A stretch of 36,867 nucleotides of DNA from positions 237,418 to 274,284 of the forward strand of contig NW_019776113.1 in assembly GCF_001039355.2 (NCBI RefSeq), written 5' to 3'. Source of the DNA: Lingula anatina. Taxonomy: Eukaryota; Brachiopoda; Lingulata; Lingulida; Lingulidae. A model generated the notes under the pieces. That model was not told the DNA's origin and searched no databases. It saw only the letters and a program-made list of their open reading frames with translations. The first letter of the stretch is position 1, and every line of letters begins with the position of its first letter. The translations under genes were made by a program, and so were the position numbers. Of this stretch, positions 31,620-36,867 are shown in pieces.

Positions 31620-32480
31620 GTGAGTGGGTCAATGAATAAGCCTTGTGAATGGGGGGATGAACAAGTTAATTAATGTTAATGCGAAAGTGATGAATGGAAG
31701 AGTGAGAGAAGGAGGAATGTAGTGAAAGATGTAGGCAAATTAGGGTCTTAGGGTCAGGAAGAGAAGTTTTCGGCTCCTGAATGAAGGATTTAAGAAATTT
31801 AACTAGTGTTTATTAGAAAATGATTGATAATGGAGGAGTGGAAAGTAGGAGAGAAAAAAAATTAATGAGTAGATAAGTTCAGGGGTGGATTGAGACCATT
31901 TTCTGTATCTTCCAGAAGATGTTCAGATTTTTCAAATTTACATTGAGGGCATTCAATTTTTTTCTGTTGAAAGATGGGTAAAAAAGAGGATGGATCAACA
32001 AAGATAATTTGTAAGACTGTCAGAAAATATCTCTGGGTCCGCCCCTGAAGTAAGTGTATGAGGGAGTGGGCAAGTGAATAAATAAACCCTCTGAACTGAG
32101 GATAGTACAGGTTGATTAATGTTAATTATTAAGAAAGTGATGAATGGAGGAGAGAAGGAATGAATGAACAAACAAATGAGTCAGTTAACAGTGGAATGAA
32201 GAAACCAGTACATAAATGAGAAAGGGGACAAGTTTAAAAAAAAAACAACAAATGAATAGAAATTAAGTATGGACGAAAAGAAAAAGAATGAAAAACTCAA
32301 TAATGAATAAAAGGAAAATACTAATGAAAAATGAATTAATGAATTTTATGAATGAAAGAGTGAGGAATGAATAAATAAAAATATTAGTGGATGTGTTGAT
32401 GAATGAATGAATGAGTGAGTAAATGGATGAATGAACAAATGATAAAATACATGAATGGATGGGTGAAAATGCACAGGTGT
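31620..32480 (+). repeat. Degenerate (GAAT/GAGT)n tetranucleotide-rich tract
   Basis: GAATGAATGAATGAGTGAG-type units recur through this stretch, interrupted by one MITE. The bias creates a long minus-strand open frame (to 32736) rich in Ser, Ile and Phe, which is not a gene. Confidence 0.7.
31880..32047. mobile_element. MITE with CAGGGG(C/T)GGAT ends, copy 2
   Basis: Same family and orientation as 24551-24719, with ends CAGGGGTGGAT and GTCCGCCCCTG. It is more diverged from copy 1, with AAGT near both edges as a doubtful duplication. Confidence 0.7.
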
Positions 32481-32661
32481 TCAGAGTGGGGAAGGGAAAG
32501 GGTAAAGACAAGTTGATGATAGGGTGGATACAGCAGCTATGACTGTAATTCACATATTGTATAAGCAAACATTTATGAATGAATAAGATAGTGAGGTACC
32601 GGTATATGCCTGCATGCAAGTTTTCACCTGCTGAAAAAGCTATACTGAAAGCTAGACTTAA

Positions 32662-32828
32662 CAGGGGCGGATCCAGAGCTTTTTTCTGACAGTCTTCCAA
32701 ATTATCTTTGTTGATCCATCCTCCATTTCTGACCATCTTCTGAAAGAAAAAATTAGATAACTGCCAATGTAAATTGAAAATCTGACCATCTTCCAGAAGA
32801 CCCAGAAGACTGCCTCAATCTGCCCCTG
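32662..32828. mobile_element. MITE with CAGGGGCGGAT ends, copy 3, inverted
   Basis: The same family in the opposite orientation to copies 1 and 2. It begins CAGGGGCGGATCCAGAG and ends CAATCTGCCCCTG. CTTAA occurs immediately on both sides (32657-32661 and 32829-32833 approximately), a possible 5-bp target duplication. Confidence 0.72.
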
Positions 32829-34228
32829 CTTAAAGTGTTTGACATTTGCTTAATTCAAACAAAATTTTTAATTTTATTATGTATGATTGTTTTTTATATT
32901 TAAATGAAAGAATCATACAGGAAGTTAAGTTTAAGTACGATAGTATGCTTTTGTAAGCAACAAAGCATGTAGTCTATTTAAACAAAAGTAAAAAATTGGA
33001 AAAACAAAGGTTTCTAAAGTTTGTGAATCATAATCAAATAGTTAACCTTTGTTTTGTGCAGAAGGGTATTACCCCTTCCTTTTGTGGTAAATAATATTAC
33101 ATTACTGGAAATTTAATTGATTTTGTCATTGAATGATTCAGAAGCTGTACAGCCTTTATTTGAACTATTAAATTTGCATCTCTGTCAAAGTGCTTCCTGT
33201 TAGGCCAAAACCTAGCATTATATAATATACATGTATAACTATTAATAGAAGCTTATCGTTTTCCACAAACATTAAAAAAATATTATTGACTTTTTGACAG
33301 TTATAAAAGTTTATGTGAAAATAGAGAACTTAGTAAGACCTTTGATGTTTTAATTGATAATTGTGAATGTATTCAGGTTTGCAGGTAAGAGGGGGGGGTT
33401 CAAAACTCTGCCCCTTTTGATGAAGAAGGTCCAATCTGAATCAAAATTTTATCTTGATTTCATGCCATTCCTTAACTTGGGTTTACTGTGGGGTGGGGGT
33501 GGGGGGTAAAAGGTCCACATTTTCAAAAAAGAACCCCCCCACCCTTTGAAATTACTGGTTGTAGACCTGGTATGTATTTCCCTATCCTCATCAAAGGTAG
33601 AATTATGGATCAAGGAAGTCATGAAGCTTAGATCATGCACCTGACCTAGAAAAATTATATATATATAAATATTTAGATCTATACCAGATATATGATGTAT
33701 CTCAATATACATTAAGAGCATCAAACGGTGCCTGTAGTTCATACATGAAGCAAATTCTGGGTCGCCGAGAAAAAGAAGTTTTTTTAGACATACAACTGAG
33801 AATATTTTGGAGAAGTTGAAGGTTGGTATAAGGCAGCGATATAGTTAGCTTGGAATTTTATACACAGATAAGATCAGTCACAGCATATTTGATTTACAGT
33901 TAGAATATTTGTAGGAGTTAGCACAGTCTGGGATGATAAACCTTACTGCAATAATTGTTGGAATTTTTATTATCAGGTTGTGTGGCTCCACATTGACCTA
34001 TTAGAATATGAATGAGATTAATTTTTTTTAAAAAAGGACATGCATGCATACTTTAATGTTATGGTGGAACTTGTATAGAGGCATTTAGTTTGGTAATACT
34101 AAGATATCCAACAAAAAAGGATATACACACTGGAGATGGCTGAAAAGATGAGCTTAAATTGCTTGTGACATTTTTTTCTCAGGGTTGTTTTAGGGCTCAC
34201 ACCCATTGAAACTTTTATTTAACACAGA
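32829..34228. other. Intergenic, nothing recognised
   Basis: It contains G-rich (about 33391-33399, 33491-33508) and C-rich runs. No exon with paired splice sites was found. Confidence 0.4.
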
Positions 34229-34600
34229 TTAAGACCCCATTCCCACAAATTTTAGATCGATCTATCCCTGTGGGGAGTCTCACTAGATTACTGTCAGCTT
34301 AGCCGGCTTAAGCGTCTTTCTTGCCCACTAAAAACTGAAAGGGGGTAATAAACTACCATGCGTGCTTGGCTGACATCAATTTAGCGTGAACCCCTAGGGA
34401 GTTAGGTTGATCTAGATGGATTGATCTAAATCTATGGGAATGCACTCTAACACAACTCCTCCAGGCTCTGAGTAGATTACAGAAAAGCTGGTATATATGT
34501 TGGAAACAAGAGAAGTCCTGTAAATCTGTTTAACTGATTGCATTCAGCAAGAGTCCACATGGAGTTAGATTGATCTACATAGATAGTTTCATTGGGAAAT
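34229..34600. mobile_element. Palindromic MITE modules, older copy
   Basis: The first module (34233-34447) begins ACCCCATTCCCACAAATTT after TTAA, has TAGATCGATCTA near the start and ends AATCTATGGGAATGC. It is related to the copies at 25.1-25.5 kb but clearly more diverged. A second module (about 34453-34600) shares ATTACAGAAAAGCTGGT and TTGGAAACA with the third module at 8.5-8.7 kb. The same two modules lie side by side at both loci. Confidence 0.7.
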
Positions 34601-35493
34601 GTAAGATATACTCTTGGTGGGGAGGTTGCACAAGGAAGGGTTTTTGCCCTCACTTCACTTGGCCATAATGTTAGGCAATGAAAAATTTTCCATAAATAGG
34701 ACACAAAAATGGAAAATTTCAAAGTTTTGTCTGGTTTCACTCATTATATTGTTTAGGGGATGGAGAAGGAGGGTTACCTTTGCTAAAGGGGTGGCACATG
34801 ACACCACCCCTCCCCCCCCCCCCCCCAACACGCCCTTGGATCTGCCATTTAATTACAACTTATGAACATTTTGAATTAGTTGATGGGATTTTATGCTGTA
34901 TGCATGTGTATTGTGCTATAAGTGAAAACTGTGCATGTGGACATCTCTGTTATCAAAATTCTTATCAAATATGGAGATCACTGCAAGGAATCGTGATCCC
35001 TCTGATCCCTGATGTGACTGCTAGTGTGTGCACTGTATATATATATATATATATATATACAAATATATGAACAGTATGCAGGCATTGTTGAATGATTAAT
35101 TGGAAGATAATACATTAAACAATACATTTGATAAAACATAAATATTGAGGCTATCTGAATCCTGTGGCAAATGCTCGGTGTATTGCTGATTCTTGTATGT
35201 CTGTGGAAGGTAGGTTTTTATACTGTCTGTCTGTCTGTCTGTCAGCTGGATACAATGTAAAAATATACGTCTGTCTTGTTGGTGTGATTTAATGATGCAG
35301 TACATGGCAGATGCTGGTATATGCACATATCTAGACTAGTAAGGGTAGGCATTTTGTCATCTGCTTGTATGAATGTACCAGTATGAATGTCTGCCTATGT
35401 CTAGCTGAAGACATATAATATTATCTTTCAATTTATCTGTCAGTCTGCTTATTCACCTGTTTGACACTTGTTTGTTCATCTGTCTGTTTGTCC

Positions 35494-35527
<34 letters not shown>

Positions 35528-36867
35528 ATTTACAATAAAGTTTTGTGCATGATTAGAGGTAGATCTTTTTTTTTCATACTAAGCTGACCTCTAGACATAT
35601 TTGATGTTGTAAAATAGGTTTTTTGTTGTCTTTAATATAACGATGGTAAAAGATATTTATATTCAATTAAGAACTAAAATCCAGTTATGCTCAATAGACT
35701 AAATAAAGAAGAATTGAAAGTGTTTGTTCATCAAGTCCTTTAATAATTCCTTTAAGTCATCTAGTCATCGAATTTATATAAATGATATGTTGATAAGTTC
35801 CTGGAGAGGTTTTCCTGCAAAGTAATAGTGGAAACAAAGATTTGTTTGATGCAGCAGCTGTCATAGAATTGTCACTGTAAATCGAAAGAGAAACTGAACA
35901 TTATTTCCTTGTCTCTCGATCCTTCCTCCCCCCCCCCCCATCATTTTCTGTATGTTAGCTCATCCCCTTAATGATGTCTTACAGGTTTCTTTATGTTATT
36001 TCTACATTGTTTTTGAGTGGCATAGGTCAATTATGTTAAATTTTGGGGATCAGCAGGTCAGGGATTTTAGAAGCAAATGACAATGAGCATGTACTTTTTG
36101 CACAGGTGGCAGAGAAATTGATTGCAATCAGTGATAGAGTAATTACATGACCACAGACTGCGAACTTTGTGTGATTATGTGCAACCAACATCATTGCCAC
36201 ATTGTAAATACATCTTTTGACTGAATGATCTTTGGACATATCATTATTAGAACAAGACAGATACATGTAAATTATCTGTATTCCTTTTTTTTCAAATAAG
36301 ATAGTGGTCAGTGTTCCATTAAACACACAGGTGGTCATCAGAGTGGTCATCGACCTGACAAAACCACTTTAAGTCACGAAAACAAACCATTTGTATTAAG
36401 TAACAGTGCACTGATTGGAAAGCCGTGACAAGGACTGGATTGTTGCTATGATACCTTTGATCTAAGGAAGTCCCTAACATTAGCCAGTGCTGGGTGATTT
36501 TTTAGAAATCATTTTGTCCTCATGAAAGTCTGATGACTTACTAAACCACAAGTTTTAGAGCCAAAGGTGTTATTAATTTAGGAGCTGGTAATAGCAAACT
36601 TGTGGTATTAATTTAGTGTTATATGCTACTATGTTTTGCTTTTGATTTTTTAAAAATTCTGTGTGTCCTTTGATACCATAAGGATTGTATTAGTATAGGG
36701 AACCTTTTACCAAACTTCTTGATGATGTGCTCTTTTGAAATTGATAGCATTACAAAAAAGTGCCCTACAGACATTTCTCTCAATACCTATGTGATCAAAA
36801 TGACCTCCAAAATGCATTGCCCAACCGACCAATTAAAACTTGTAAACCATTTGAAGGAGAGAGAGCA
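34601..36867. other. Intergenic, microsatellite-rich, no gene recognised
   Basis: It holds a poly-C run (about 34810-34826), (AT)n at about 35036-35060, (CTGT)n at about 35224-35244 and 35482-35527, and a second poly-C run at about 35930-35939. Frames here have no splice support. Confidence 0.5.
35482..35527. repeat. (CTGT)n microsatellite
   Basis: About eleven CTGT units, the first few imperfect. A shorter run lies at 35224-35244, and loose CTGT-like sequence fills the interval, suggesting one decayed array. Confidence 0.9.

Noticed and set aside
32263-32736. 157-codon minus-strand open frame
   Set aside because: It is built from the degenerate GAAT/GAGT tract plus the end of a MITE; composition is low-complexity (Ser/Ile/Phe) and the start lies in transposon sequence.
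36036-36350. 104-codon minus-strand frame
   Set aside because: Poor start context, no splice sites, no recognisable motif; AT-rich background.

Overview
The window is nuclear DNA of an animal. It is AT-rich, its genes are split by GT-AG introns, and it carries many short inverted-repeat transposons and microsatellites. I cannot name the species. The neuropeptide found here has the pattern of the GGNG/excitatory-peptide family, best known from annelids and molluscs, so a marine spiralian is the first guess; an ambulacrarian such as a hemichordate is not excluded.

Three genes can be assembled with splice sites whose reading phases agree. (1) Positions 1-1796, plus strand: the last five coding exons of a cytochrome b5 reductase 4 (CYB5R4/NCB5OR)-type flavoprotein; the gene starts outside the window. 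(2) Positions 14117-8957, minus strand: a secreted neuropeptide precursor of about 190 residues. A signal-peptide exon, an optional 48-nt exon, a 42-nt microexon holding most of the peptide, a 347-nt exon and a short last exon join in phase. The peptide core reads CKGPWRVHGCFGGN followed by GKR, an amidation and cleavage signal. No single open reading frame shows this gene. (3) Positions 24310-21507, minus strand: a complete three-exon Rab-like small GTPase of 220 residues. Several residues normally needed for GTP hydrolysis and guanine recognition are replaced.

The rest is intergenic or intronic. Palindromic transposons cluster at 7.6-8.7 kb, next to the 3' end of the neuropeptide gene, and recur at 25.1-25.5 and 34.2-34.6 kb. 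A second family, with CAGGGGCGGAT ends, has three copies at 24.6, 31.9 and 32.7 kb. Weaker signals are orphan exons near 5.3, 29.5 and 31.1 kb, a TATA-containing promoter near 30.8 kb, CRE palindromes near 24.35 and 28.84 kb, and two tRNA-like remnants.

The three genes have no evident functional link. They are neighbours, not an operon.
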